A stretch of 64,000 nt of DNA from Oribacterium sinus (GTDB lineage Bacteria > Bacillota > Clostridia > Lachnospirales > Lachnospiraceae): NCBI RefSeq assembly GCF_014202695.1, contig NZ_JACHHH010000001.1, forward strand, positions 292,739 through 356,738, written 5' to 3'. The notes below the pieces were generated by a model, which made no database searches, had not been told where the DNA came from, and saw only the letters and a program-made list of their open reading frames with translations. Every line of letters begins with the position of its first letter. Position 1 is the first letter of the stretch. Of this stretch, positions 23,640 through 31,765 are shown one piece after another. The position numbers and the translations under genes are program-made.

Positions 23640-24650
23640 ATGGGATTTCGAGTTATTAAGGGAGGCCTTCTTACTACGGTTCAGGACTTAGGCCGTACAG
23701 GCTATCAGTCTCAGGGTTTTAATGTGAACGGTGTCATGGATAGAAGAGCCTTTCGTATCGCAAACCTGCTTTTGGATAATCCGGAAAATGAGGCAGTGCT
23801 GGAATGTACCCTGATTGGCCCTACCTTAGAGTTTACCGCCCCCATGATTATCTCCATTACAGGAGGAGACTTTCGACCGGAGTTAAATGATGAAGCAATT
23901 CCCATGTATACTGCCATTTATGTGGCTAAGGGGGATGTATTGAAAGTAGGATCTGCAAGAACCGGACGGACCTGCTATATTGCCTTTTCCAACTACTTAA
24001 AGGTTCCGGTGATTATGGGCTCCCGGTCTACCAATTTAAAAAGTCAGATTGGCGGCTTTAAGGGAAGAAAATTAGAGGATGGGGATTATCTGGATACCAG
24101 AATTAATCGAAGAATTTATCTTCCCAGCTTTCTTTCCAGAACCCTCCCCTTAAAGGAGTATGAAGAAAGTAAAGTGAAGATTCGGGTAGTTCCCGGACCG
24201 GAGGAAGAGGTATTTTCCAAAAGAGGAATTAAGAGCTTCTATGAAAGCGAATATACAGTGGGAAGCGAATTTGACCGTATGGGACTTCGTTTGGATGGGG
24301 CATATATTGAAAGTAAGAAGGGCTCCGACATTATTTCCGACGGAATTGCCCTAGGCTCTATTCAAGTTCCTTCCCACGGAAAGCCCATTGTCCTTCTGGC
24401 AGACCGGCAAACCACCGGAGGTTATGGAAAAATAGCTACGGTAGCTACGGTAGATTTGCCAAAGCTTGTACAAAGAAGGATGGATGATAAGATTCATTTT
24501 GAAAAGATTACGGTACAGGAGGCACAAAAGTTGCTCCGGGAAGAGGAAAAGGAGCTACAGGAAATGCGAAAGCTGATTCATAAGCCCTGTAAGGAAGTCT
24601 TAGATTGTCGTTTGGCGGCAAAACGCTTATCCAAGTTATTTGAGAAGTAG
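23640..24650 (+). CDS. pxpC: 5-oxoprolinase subunit C (KipA/AHS2, biotin-dependent carboxyltransferase fold)
   Basis: Partner of PxpB; AHS2 family. N-terminal motif GLLTTVQDLGRTGYQSQGF, then NGVMDRRAFRIANLLLDN and the ITGGDF segment. The C-terminal part contains SEFDRMGLRLDG, SDGIALGSIQVPSHGKPIVLLADRQTTGGYGKIATV, all diagnostic. At 336 aa it is full length. An AGGAGGG site overlaps the end of pxpB, so the two are translationally coupled. In urea carboxylase the AHS1-AHS2 module transfers carboxyl groups from biotin, relevant because biotin carrier and biotin carboxylase genes follow at once. Confidence 0.93.
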   Translation: MGFRVIKGGLLTTVQDLGRTGYQSQGFNVNGVMDRRAFRIANLLLDNPENEAVLECTLIGPTLEFTAPMIISITGGDFRPELNDEAIPMYTAIYVAKGDVLKVGSARTGRTCYIAFSNYLKVPVIMGSRSTNLKSQIGGFKGRKLEDGDYLDTRINRRIYLPSFLSRTLPLKEYEESKVKIRVVPGPEEEVFSKRGIKSFYESEYTVGSEFDRMGLRLDGAYIESKKGSDIISDGIALGSIQVPSHGKPIVLLADRQTTGGYGKIATVATVDLPKLVQRRMDDKIHFEKITVQEAQKLLREEEKELQEMRKLIHKPCKEVLDCRLAAKRLSKLFEK

Positions 24651-24663
24651 GAGAGGAGAAAGA

Positions 24664-25101
24664 ATGGATTTAGAAAAGGTAGAGGGTTTGGTAAGAATTT
24701 TGGAGAATTCCTCCTTAAATACCATGTCCATTAAAGATGGAGATTTTAAGATTGTTATGAGTAAATTAGATCATCCTCCCGTGCTTGCTCAGGGAGGAGC
24801 ATCTCAGCTTGTCTATGAGAGTCCGGCTACGGAAAAGCAGGAGAATTCTGAAGAGGAGAATGAGGTGCATATCACCAGTCCTATCGTGGGAACTTTTTAT
24901 TCCGCATCCGGACCGGATATTCCTGCCTTCGTTACGGTGGGAGACACTGTCAAAGCGGGGGATACGGTTTGTATTCTGGAAGCTATGAAAATGATGAATG
25001 AAATCACGGCGGATTTTGACTGCGAAATCGAGGCGGTGCTGGTTTCCAATGAGCAGAAGGTGGAGTATGGGCAGCCTTTGTTCCGCGTGCGTAAGCTGTA
25101 A
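24664..25101 (+). CDS. Biotin carboxyl carrier protein (AccB-like)
   Basis: A 145-residue protein: an N-terminal helical segment (MDLEKVEGLVRILENSSL), an acidic linker, and a C-terminal biotinyl domain (about residues 68-145). The biotinylation motif EAMKMMNEI is near residue 110 and the opening strand is HITSPIVGTFY. The start at 24664 is set by AGGAG 5 bp upstream; an in-frame start at 24640 overlaps pxpC. The placement between pxpC and a biotin carboxylase, with pxpA after, and no fatty-acid genes nearby, argues for a dedicated role with PxpBC instead of general acetyl-CoA carboxylase, though the latter cannot be excluded. Confidence 0.92.
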   Translation: MDLEKVEGLVRILENSSLNTMSIKDGDFKIVMSKLDHPPVLAQGGASQLVYESPATEKQENSEEENEVHITSPIVGTFYSASGPDIPAFVTVGDTVKAGDTVCILEAMKMMNEITADFDCEIEAVLVSNEQKVEYGQPLFRVRKL

Positions 25102-25112
25102 AGGAGGCGGAA

Positions 25113-26462
25113 GTGTTTAAGCGAGTCTTAGTAGCCAATCGAGGAGAGATTGCCGTTCGGGTAATTCGAGCTCTTCGGGGCATGGGCATCCCCTCCGTGG
25201 CGGTGTATTCCAAAGAAGACCAGGACAGCCTTCACGGACGACTGGCGGAGGAAAGGGTCTGTATCGGAGAGGGATCTTCCCGAAATTCCTATTTAAATAT
25301 GGATACTTTGATTACCGTAGCCAAGAATACGGGCTGTGATGCTATTCATCCCGGCTATGGTTTCCTGTCGGAAAATGCTCAGTTTGCCGAAAAATGTAGG
25401 GAAAACGACATTTGCTTTATCGGCCCAAGTCCGGAAGTGATAGACGGCATGGGGAATAAATCCCAGGCCAGAGCAAAGATGCGGGAAGCCGGCGTGCCGG
25501 TGGTACCCGGTTCTTTAAAGGCTCTTTATGATGTGAAGGAGGCTTTAGAGGAGGCTAAGTCCATGGGCTTTCCGGTGATGATAAAGGCCAGTTCCGGCGG
25601 TGGCGGTAAGGGGATGCGGGAGTGCTTTTCCGAGGGAGATTTTGAAAATGAATTTCTCACCGCCCAAAGAGAATCCGCCAATGCCTTTTCCGATGATGCC
25701 ATGTATTTGGAAAAGCTGATTTTGGAGCCCCGTCATGTGGAAGTACAGATTATGGGAGACAGCTTCGGAAACGTGATTGCTCTTGGGGAAAGAGACTGTT
25801 CCATCCAGAGAAATCACCAAAAGCTGGTGGAGGAATCCCCTTCCCCCATTGTGACAGCGGAAAGTCGAAAAGCCATGATGGAGGCTGCGGTAAATGCGGC
25901 CAAGGCAGTGTCCTACGTGGGAGCCGGCACCATAGAATTTATCGTGGATCAGGAAGGCAAGTTCTATTTTATGGAAATGAATACCCGTATTCAGGTGGAA
26001 CACGGGGTAACGGAACTGGTAACGGATACGGATCTTGTGATAGAGCAGATTCGGGTCTGTGCGGGAGAGCCTCTTAGCATGAAGCAGGAGGAAGTTCTTC
26101 TACGGGGACATGCCATAGAGTGTAGAATCAATGCGGAAATTCCGGAGAAGAATTTTATGCCAAGTCCCGGAACCATTACGGCCTTGCATTTACCGGGAGG
26201 AAACGGGGTGCGAGTGGATACAGCCATTTATACCGGCTACAAGATTCCTATGGAATACGATTCCATGATTGCCAAGGTCTTGGTGCATGGAAAAGATAGG
26301 CAAGAGGCTATCCGGAAAATGAAGGGAGCCTTGGAAGAGATGCTGGTGCTGGGGGTGGAAACCAACCTGGATTTCCAATATAAAATCATGCAGTCTGAGG
26401 CATTTGTGGAAGGAAAGGTAGATACCGGCTTTATTGAGCGCTTTACCTTAGGAGGAAAATAA
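25113..26462 (+). CDS. Biotin carboxylase subunit (AccC-like)
   Basis: A 449-residue ATP-grasp enzyme that carboxylates biotin on the carrier protein using bicarbonate and ATP. The N-terminal MFKRVLVANRGEIAVRVIRA, the HPGYGFLSEN motif, the glycine-rich loop KASSGGGGKGMR, the ERDCSIQRNHQKLVEE segment and MEMNTRIQVEHGVTE are all present. The start is GTG at 25113 with AAAGGAGG 6 bp upstream. It lies 11 bp after the carrier gene and 2 bp before pxpA. The length equals AccC of E. coli (449). Confidence 0.95.
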   Translation: MFKRVLVANRGEIAVRVIRALRGMGIPSVAVYSKEDQDSLHGRLAEERVCIGEGSSRNSYLNMDTLITVAKNTGCDAIHPGYGFLSENAQFAEKCRENDICFIGPSPEVIDGMGNKSQARAKMREAGVPVVPGSLKALYDVKEALEEAKSMGFPVMIKASSGGGGKGMRECFSEGDFENEFLTAQRESANAFSDDAMYLEKLILEPRHVEVQIMGDSFGNVIALGERDCSIQRNHQKLVEESPSPIVTAESRKAMMEAAVNAAKAVSYVGAGTIEFIVDQEGKFYFMEMNTRIQVEHGVTELVTDTDLVIEQIRVCAGEPLSMKQEEVLLRGHAIECRINAEIPEKNFMPSPGTITALHLPGGNGVRVDTAIYTGYKIPMEYDSMIAKVLVHGKDRQEAIRKMKGALEEMLVLGVETNLDFQYKIMQSEAFVEGKVDTGFIERFTLGGK

Positions 26463-26464
26463 GC

Positions 26465-27229
26465 ATGAAGGTTGATTTAAATGCAGATGTGGGAGAGAGC
26501 TTCGGGCGCTATACCTTGGGAATGGATGACCACTTGATTCCCCTTCTCAGCTCTGCCAATATTGCCTGTGGCTACCATGCAGGAGACCCTTTGGTGATGG
26601 AGAAAACCGTGGAACTGTGTAAAAATGCGGGAGTTGCCTTAGGGGTACATCCCGGGTTTCCGGACTTGCAGGGCTTTGGCAGAAGAAATATGGACTGTAC
26701 GCCTAAGGAATTAAAGACCATGCTGCTCTACCAAATGGGAGCCTTGGAAGCCTTTTTGCACAAGGATGGTTTGAAGCTTCAGCATGTAAAGCCCCATGGC
26801 GCCCTTTATAACATGGCCGCAAAGGAGGAAGAACTGGCTAAGGCCATTTGCGATGCGGTAAAGGAATATGATTCTTCCTTGGTAATTCTGGCACAGGCCT
26901 CCGGTAAGCTCTACCAATTGGCGGAAAAGATGGGAATTCCTGTAAAGGCTGAGGTTTTTATGGACAGAGCCTATGAGGAGGACGGTTCCTTGGTGAATCG
27001 AAGAAAACCGGGAGCCATGATTACCGACGAAGAGGAAGCTATTGAACGGGTGCTTTCCATGGTACTGGAGAAGAAGGTCAGAGCCATCACAGGAAAGGAA
27101 ATCCCTATCCAGGCGGATTCCATCTGCGTCCACGGAGACGGGGAGAAGGCCCTGCTCTTTGTAGAAAAGCTCAGAAAGACTCTTGAAAAAGAAGGGGTGA
27201 CAATAGAAGCTTTTGGTAAACATTTTTAG
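26465..27229 (+). CDS. pxpA: 5-oxoprolinase subunit A (LamB/YcsF family)
   Basis: A 254-residue TIM-barrel-like subunit required with PxpBC for ATP-dependent 5-oxoproline hydrolysis. Diagnostic motifs are MKVDLNADVGESFGRYTLG at the N-terminus, SANIACGYHAGDPLVM near residue 33, LGVHPGFPDLQGFGRR near 59, VKPHGALYNM near 104, EVFMDRAYEEDGSLVNR near 163 and ICVHGDG near 220. It is the last gene of the operon. A dispersed palindrome begins 73 bp after the stop. Confidence 0.95.
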   Translation: MKVDLNADVGESFGRYTLGMDDHLIPLLSSANIACGYHAGDPLVMEKTVELCKNAGVALGVHPGFPDLQGFGRRNMDCTPKELKTMLLYQMGALEAFLHKDGLKLQHVKPHGALYNMAAKEEELAKAICDAVKEYDSSLVILAQASGKLYQLAEKMGIPVKAEVFMDRAYEEDGSLVNRRKPGAMITDEEEAIERVLSMVLEKKVRAITGKEIPIQADSICVHGDGEKALLFVEKLRKTLEKEGVTIEAFGKHF

Positions 27230-27301
27230 GGAAAATTTTTTATAAAAAAGGAAAATATCTTTATAAAACTTGAAGGGACTGTGAAAGTCAAATCAATTTA
27301 T

Positions 27302-27453
27302 AGCCTTCATGCAGTATAGGTCCGGAATAGGGGCAATCTGAGCCCGTCAGTACTTAGTGAAAGCAAGCAGAGCGAAGCTTGAACTTAGTACTGTTACGAG
27401 GCGAAGTTAGCGAGAGCGTGCCCCGAGCCCGGACCTATACTGTATAGAAGGCT
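27302..27453 (+). repeat. Dispersed palindromic element, copy D
   Basis: A 152-bp imperfect palindrome. The arms AGCCTTC-ATGCAGTATAGGTCCGG (27302-27325) and CCGGACCTATACTGTATAGAAGGCT (27429-27453) pair almost perfectly. The interior carries GGGGCAATCTGAGCCCGTCAGTACTTAG, a nested stem, TTAGTACTG, and GAGGCGAAGTTAGCGAGAGCGTGCCCC. It is the best-preserved copy and is in the same orientation as A. Confidence 0.87.
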
Positions 27454-27503
27454 GATTTTTGATATTAATTTCTTCAGCTTTTATGAAAATTTTCTGTATT
27501 TCA

Positions 27504-27531
27504 TTGACAGGGAAAATAATAATAGTAAAAT
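27504..27531 (+). promoter_or_regulatory. Promoter of the zur-znu operon
   Basis: A consensus TTGACA (27504-27509) and TAAAAT (27526-27531) with a 16-bp spacer. Confidence 0.75.
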
Positions 27532-27554
27532 ATGAAAATGGTTTCCGTTTTCAT
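27532..27554 (+). promoter_or_regulatory. 23-bp palindrome at the zur-znu transcription start, candidate operator
   Basis: ATGAAAATGGTTTCCGTTTTCAT is a near-perfect dyad (ATGAAAAnGGnnnCCnTTTTCAT), directly abutting the -10 box. Its position would block transcription when bound, and the first gene encodes a Fur-family repressor followed by zinc uptake genes, so autoregulation through this site is likely. Confidence 0.65.
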
Positions 27555-27694
27555 GCTTTTTGTATTCATTTTTTGGAATGAATTTTTAGAGTTCTGAGGC
27601 TTGAAAAGGAAATCTTAACAGGAAAGCTTCTCTATGGTCAGGAAAACAGGGGAGCAAAGAGCAGGGTTGAGATAGATTTTGTAGGGGAGCGGAT

Positions 27695-28129
27695 ATGGAA
27701 AAAGGGAAGTACAAAACCCAGCATAAAGAGGAATTGCAGAAATATCTATCCAATTTAGAGGGAGAACATTTCACGGTAGCGGACTTAGTGATTCATTTCC
27801 GTGAAGAGGGAAGGCCCATCGGAACCACCACTATTTACAGGCAGTTGGAACGGCTTTGCGAGGAAGGTCTGGTGAATAAGTACCTGATCGATCAAAATAG
27901 TCCGGCCTGCTTTGAATATGTGGGGGAGAGGAAGGAAGCTTTCAAGGAACATCTTTTTTTCCATTGTAAATGTAGCCGTTGTGGAGCCTTGATTCATCTG
28001 CATTGTCATGAACTGGACTTTATGATGGAGCATCTTCTTGTGCATCATGGCTTTCATTGGAATCCGAAAAGGACGGTTTTCTACGGTTTGTGTGAAAACT
28101 GTGCCCGGGAAGAGGAAAATAGGCCTTAA
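27695..28129 (+). CDS. Fur-family metalloregulator, probably Zur
   Basis: A 144-residue metal-dependent repressor. The winged-helix DNA-binding domain (about residues 5-85) shows the Fur pattern FTVADLVIHFREEGRPIGTTTIYRQLERLCEEGLV. The C-terminal dimer/metal domain has HLFFHCKCSRCGALIHLHCHELD and CENC, giving the CXXC...CXXC structural zinc site and a His-rich sensory site. Immediate linkage to znuA, znuC and znuB points to zinc (Zur) instead of iron or peroxide. GGGGAG precedes the ATG by 5 bp. The symbol is withheld because metal specificity is inferred from context. Confidence 0.85.
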   Translation: MEKGKYKTQHKEELQKYLSNLEGEHFTVADLVIHFREEGRPIGTTTIYRQLERLCEEGLVNKYLIDQNSPACFEYVGERKEAFKEHLFFHCKCSRCGALIHLHCHELDFMMEHLLVHHGFHWNPKRTVFYGLCENCAREEENRP

Positions 28130-28155
28130 AGTTATTTATCTAGAAAGGAGCCCCT

Positions 28156-29256
28156 ATGGGACTAAGAAAACTGGCGATTGCCACCACATTTTCCTTACTT
28201 GCAGCAAATCTTTTTGCCTGTGGAGCAAGTAATGCAGGAAAGACTGAGACTACAGCAGTCACCACACAGGCAGCAGCAGAAAGCAGCAAGGAGGAGAGCA
28301 AGGCAGGCGGAGAGAAGCTGAAGATTGTGGCTACCAATTTCCCTGCTTATGATTTTGCAAGAGCTGTTACCAAGGGAGAGGCGGATGTTACCATGCTGGT
28401 AAAGCCCGGATCCGAGACCCACAGCTATGAGCCAAGCCCTCAGGATATTATTACCATTCAAAATGCGGATTTATTCCTCTATGTAGGCGGAGACAGTGAT
28501 GCCTGGGTAGACGGTATGTTAAAGTCCATGAACAAGGAGGATTCCTCCGTTTTCAAAATGATGGATGCGGTAAATTTAATGGAAGAGGAAACGGTTGAGG
28601 GAATGCAGGAAGAAGAGGAGCATGACCAAGACCATGAAGGAGAGTCCGGAGAGCCTAAGGAAGAAGCTGCCGACCATGAGGATAAGGCTTCCGAGGCAAA
28701 GAGTGACAGCCACGAGGAAGAGGAAGTGGAGATGGATGAGCATGTATGGACCTCTCCCGTAAATGCCATTCAGATTGTAAAGAAGCTGGATGAGAAGATT
28801 TCTTCCTTGGATTCTTCCAAAAAGGACGTTTTTGAGAAGAATACTGAGGCCTATGTGAAGGAATTGGAAGAGGTGGATAAAAGCTTTAGAGAAGTGGTAG
28901 ATTCCGGAAAGAGAAAGGAAATCATTGTAGCAGACCGTTTCCCCTTTGCTTATTTCTGTAAAGAGTACGGCTTAAGCTACTTTGCGGCATTCCCGGGCTG
29001 TTCTACCGATACCCAGCCTGCTGCACAGACCATTGCGTTCTTACAGGATAAGGTAAAGGAAGACGGTATTCCGGTGGTATTCCATATTGAAATGAGCAAC
29101 GAGGATATGGTAAATGCCATTTGTAAGGATACGGGAGCCAAGAAAATGCTTTTGAATGCGGTACACAATGTGACCGATGAGGATTTCAAAGCAGGCAAGA
29201 CCTATGTGGACTTAATGAAGCCGAATGTAGAGGCATTGAAGGAGGCACTGAATTAA
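28156..29256 (+). CDS. znuA: Zinc ABC transporter substrate-binding lipoprotein
   Basis: A cluster A-I metal-binding protein anchored outside the membrane by lipidation at Cys22 (lipobox LFAC). A Thr/Ser/Ala-rich tether (about 24-50) is followed by IVATNFPAYDFARAV. Probable zinc ligands are the His in GSETHSYEPS, the His in DEHVWTSP, a His in VVFHIEMSN, and an acidic residue near the C-terminus. Between the first two is a flexible Glu/Asp/His loop (about 150-198), a hallmark of zinc-specific proteins, though unusually acidic and His-poor. AAAGGAG precedes the ATG. It is followed by the ATPase gene with a one-base overlap. Confidence 0.92.
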   Translation: MGLRKLAIATTFSLLAANLFACGASNAGKTETTAVTTQAAAESSKEESKAGGEKLKIVATNFPAYDFARAVTKGEADVTMLVKPGSETHSYEPSPQDIITIQNADLFLYVGGDSDAWVDGMLKSMNKEDSSVFKMMDAVNLMEEETVEGMQEEEEHDQDHEGESGEPKEEAADHEDKASEAKSDSHEEEEVEMDEHVWTSPVNAIQIVKKLDEKISSLDSSKKDVFEKNTEAYVKELEEVDKSFREVVDSGKRKEIIVADRFPFAYFCKEYGLSYFAAFPGCSTDTQPAAQTIAFLQDKVKEDGIPVVFHIEMSNEDMVNAICKDTGAKKMLLNAVHNVTDEDFKAGKTYVDLMKPNVEALKEALN

Positions 29257-29963
29257 TGAGTTATTTTTCCCTAAACAAGATTGGCTTTTCCTATGAAGGG
29301 AAGGTGGTATTAGAGGACATTCATTTTTCCGTGGAAAAGGGAGATTATCTTTGTATCGTGGGGGAAAACGGAGCCGGAAAAAGTACCCTTTTAAAGGGCA
29401 TATTAGGGTTGAAAAAGCCCGGTGAAGGAGAAATCATTCTGGGGGACGGCCTGAAAAGGCAGGATATCGGATATCTTCCCCAACAGACGGAGGCGCAGAA
29501 GGATTTCCCTGCCAGTGTTTACGAGGTGGTGGAGTCCGGATGCCTAAACAAGCTTTCCTTATTTCCCTTTTATCGTAAGGAAGATAAGAAGCGGGTAGAG
29601 GATGCTCTTCGTTTTTTAAACATTGAGAATTTGAGAAAGTCCTGCTATCGGGAGCTTTCCGGCGGACAACAGCAAAGGGTTCTTCTGGCGAGAGCCCTTT
29701 GCGCCGGCTCCAAGCTCTTGATTTTGGATGAGCCTGTGGCAGGGCTGGATCCTAAGGCCCAGACAGAGCTCTACGATTTAATTGACAGATTGAATAAGGA
29801 ATTAAAGATTACCATCATCATGGTTTCCCATGATGTGAAGGAAATAGTACAAAGAGCAAAGCATATTCTCCATTTGGCCCATAAGCAGTTATTTTTCGGA
29901 GAGGCGGAAAAGTATAGAGAGTCGGAGCTTGGAAAAAGTTTTGTGAAGGATTTGGAGGGCTAA
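29256..29963 (+). CDS. znuC: Zinc ABC transporter ATP-binding protein
   Basis: A 235-residue ATPase. Walker A GENGAGKST (about residues 37-45), Q-loop IGYLPQQTEA, signature LSGGQQQRVLLARAL, Walker B LLILDEPVAGLD and the switch His in MVSHD are present. The start overlaps the znuA stop by one base, and the permease starts directly after its stop. It powers metal import with the neighbouring permease. Confidence 0.94.
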   Translation: MSYFSLNKIGFSYEGKVVLEDIHFSVEKGDYLCIVGENGAGKSTLLKGILGLKKPGEGEIILGDGLKRQDIGYLPQQTEAQKDFPASVYEVVESGCLNKLSLFPFYRKEDKKRVEDALRFLNIENLRKSCYRELSGGQQQRVLLARALCAGSKLLILDEPVAGLDPKAQTELYDLIDRLNKELKITIIMVSHDVKEIVQRAKHILHLAHKQLFFGEAEKYRESELGKSFVKDLEG

Positions 29964-30788
29964 ATGTTTAAGGTTTTAGGGTCGATGCTTTCCTACGATT
30001 TTATGATTCGAGCGATTATCGTAGGTTCTCTGGTTTCCCTGTGTTCTACACTTTTGGGAACCAGTCTGGTTTTAAAAAGATATTCCATGATTGGGGATGG
30101 CTTGTCCCACGTGGGCTTTGCGGCATTGGCAATTGCCTATGCTCTGCAATTAGCCCCCATGTCCGTGTCTATTCCGGTCTGTGTGATTGCGGCATTTTTC
30201 CTTTTGCAACTGGAAGAAAATTCCAAAATTAAGGGAGATGCGGCTACCGCCCTGCTTTGTAGCGGAGCTTTGGCGGTGGGAGTAATGACGATTTCTTTGA
30301 CCACCGGTATGAATACAGATGTTTGTAACTATATGTTCGGCTCCATCCTGGCCATCAGTCCCTCGGACATGCGGCTTTCCGTAATTTTATCCGTGGTGGT
30401 GCTGTTCCTTTACATTTTCTTCTATCCCCGCATCTTCGCGGTGACCTTTGATGAAAATTTTGCAAAAGCCAGCGGAACCAATACCCGTTTCTACAACATG
30501 GTTTTGGCCTTACTGACCTCTATCACCATTGTGCTGGGCATGCGAATGATGGGAACCTTATTGATTTCCAGCTTGATCGTGTTTCCTTCTATTACGGCAA
30601 TGCGGGTATGTAAAAACTTCTTAGGTACCATTATTCTGGCGTCTATACTTTCTCTCTTTGGATTCTTTGTAGGAATGACTCTATCCTTCCTTTACAGGAT
30701 TCCTACGGGAGCTTCCATTGTGGTGATAGATATTGTGTTATTCTTCCTGTTTTGTGGGATTGAAGCAATCCGGAATAGAAAGGGATAG
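29964..30788 (+). CDS. znuB: Zinc ABC transporter permease
   Basis: A 274-residue membrane protein of the ABC-3 family with about eight helices. The characteristic GDGLSHVGFAALAIAYAL segment near residue 46 and the late RMMGTLLISSLIVFPSITAMR motif identify it as the metal-uptake permease. The start codon follows the znuC stop without a gap. Confidence 0.94.
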   Translation: MFKVLGSMLSYDFMIRAIIVGSLVSLCSTLLGTSLVLKRYSMIGDGLSHVGFAALAIAYALQLAPMSVSIPVCVIAAFFLLQLEENSKIKGDAATALLCSGALAVGVMTISLTTGMNTDVCNYMFGSILAISPSDMRLSVILSVVVLFLYIFFYPRIFAVTFDENFAKASGTNTRFYNMVLALLTSITIVLGMRMMGTLLISSLIVFPSITAMRVCKNFLGTIILASILSLFGFFVGMTLSFLYRIPTGASIVVIDIVLFFLFCGIEAIRNRKG

Positions 30789-30799
30789 AGGATAAGAAA

Positions 30800-31609
30800 A
30801 TGAAATTAAGCAGAAAAATGAATACAAAAGAAGAGAAGGCCTTAGGGCCTTTTCGCATTTTCGGAAAAAGCAGAAGAGCAAACGGGATCATTCCTTTGAG
30901 AAGGGCTTGTCTTCTTCTTGCCCTTTGCGCAGGATTTTTGGTAGCCTGTAAGGAAAAGGATACCGTGCGGAAGACCCCGGGAAAGGTGGAGAGTACGGAA
31001 AGTACTTCTTCCGTATCCGAAGAGGAAGCAATGTCTATGGCGGCTGCTTTGGATGCCTTAGAGTCTAAGGATGCTGCATCGGTGGCGGCGGAAAATACAA
31101 ATCCCTCCTCAGAAAGTAAAATTGCCGGAAGCACCAATTCCGCAGAAAGCGTGAAGGAAACCGATGAGCAGGGAAGAACCTATCCTATAGATGACTATCC
31201 CTACAATCCTAAAGAAGACAGAGGAAAGTATTCTTTGGAGAAGCCGGATATTGTGGTGGGAGATAAACTCTATGCCACTCAGATTAATGACTGGTACAAG
31301 AACTTTCAGGATTATGAAGGAAAGACGGTCAGCATTGAAGGAATGTATATGAACTTCGGAGGCTATACCCTGGTGGGAAGAAACGGTCCCTCCTGTCCTT
31401 ATTGTACCGGTGGCTATGTGAATTTTGAATTTAAAACTGACCTGGATCTTTCCGGATTGGAGTCGGAAAAATCCTGGATTCGGGTAAAGGGCGTTTTACG
31501 GCAGGGAAAGTATTCCATTTCCAAGGATGTTTCCCAGTTGATTTACTATATTGAGGCTTTGGAAGTAGAGAAAATGGATAAGCCCGGAGTGAACCCTATC
31601 ACAGACTAA
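30800..31609 (+). CDS. CXXC lipoprotein with YcgQ-like C-terminal domain, in the zinc operon
   Basis: A 269-residue exported lipoprotein that starts 11 bp after znuB. The n-region before the hydrophobic core is unusually long (about 33 residues); the lipobox is GFLVAC near residue 50. A Ser/Glu/Ala-rich tether runs to about 120. The C-terminal part (YEGKTVSIEGMYMNFGGY, GPSCPYCTGGYVNFEF, WIRVKGVLRQGKY) resembles the beta-rich YcgQ/DUF1980 C-terminus, including a paired-cysteine site (here CPYC). A role as extracytoplasmic zinc-binding accessory is inferred from position and the cysteines. A second start at 30818 is possible. Confidence 0.72.
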   Translation: MKLSRKMNTKEEKALGPFRIFGKSRRANGIIPLRRACLLLALCAGFLVACKEKDTVRKTPGKVESTESTSSVSEEEAMSMAAALDALESKDAASVAAENTNPSSESKIAGSTNSAESVKETDEQGRTYPIDDYPYNPKEDRGKYSLEKPDIVVGDKLYATQINDWYKNFQDYEGKTVSIEGMYMNFGGYTLVGRNGPSCPYCTGGYVNFEFKTDLDLSGLESEKSWIRVKGVLRQGKYSISKDVSQLIYYIEALEVEKMDKPGVNPITD

Positions 31610-31660
31610 TTCACTAAGGGTTAGTTTAATATAACTTTTATACTTTTCTTTTTCTTTGTC

Positions 31661-31679
31661 TGTTATACTAAGAGTATAA
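31661..31679 (+). promoter_or_regulatory. Extended -10 promoter and overlapping palindrome for superoxide dismutase
   Basis: TGTTATACT (31661-31669) is an extended -10 element. A perfect 7-3-7 palindrome TTATACT-AAG-AGTATAA (31663-31679) overlaps it, close in shape to PerR/Fur-type boxes (TTATAAT-n-ATTATAA). No good -35 is visible, as expected for extended -10 promoters. A redox or metal-sensing repressor is a plausible ligand. Confidence 0.55.
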
Positions 31680-31765
31680 AATAATAATACTTTTCAATTT
31701 TAAGAAAAGTTTGAGAAAAGCAGAAGGAAATACTGAAAACAGTAGAACAAATAAGGAGGAAAACT

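Larger units (their letters stand above)
27230..27694. other. Intergenic region between pxpA and the Fur-family gene, 465 bp
   Basis: Holds palindromic element D (27302-27453), a promoter (27504-27531), a 23-bp palindrome at the transcription start (27532-27554), a small ATTCATT/AATGAAT hairpin (about 27570-27590) followed by T residues, and an untranslated leader of about 140 nt. No convincing gene is present. Confidence 0.7.

Noticed and set aside
24664-26462. Reading accB/accC here as the housekeeping acetyl-CoA carboxylase
   Set aside because: Not excluded, but no accA, accD or fab genes are adjacent and the pair is embedded tightly between pxpC and pxpA, so a dedicated role is preferred.
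27634-27675. Possible 13-codon upstream reading frame in the leader of the Fur-family gene
   Set aside because: An AGGAAAG precedes an ATG, but the peptide has no control codons and the evidence is too thin to call it.
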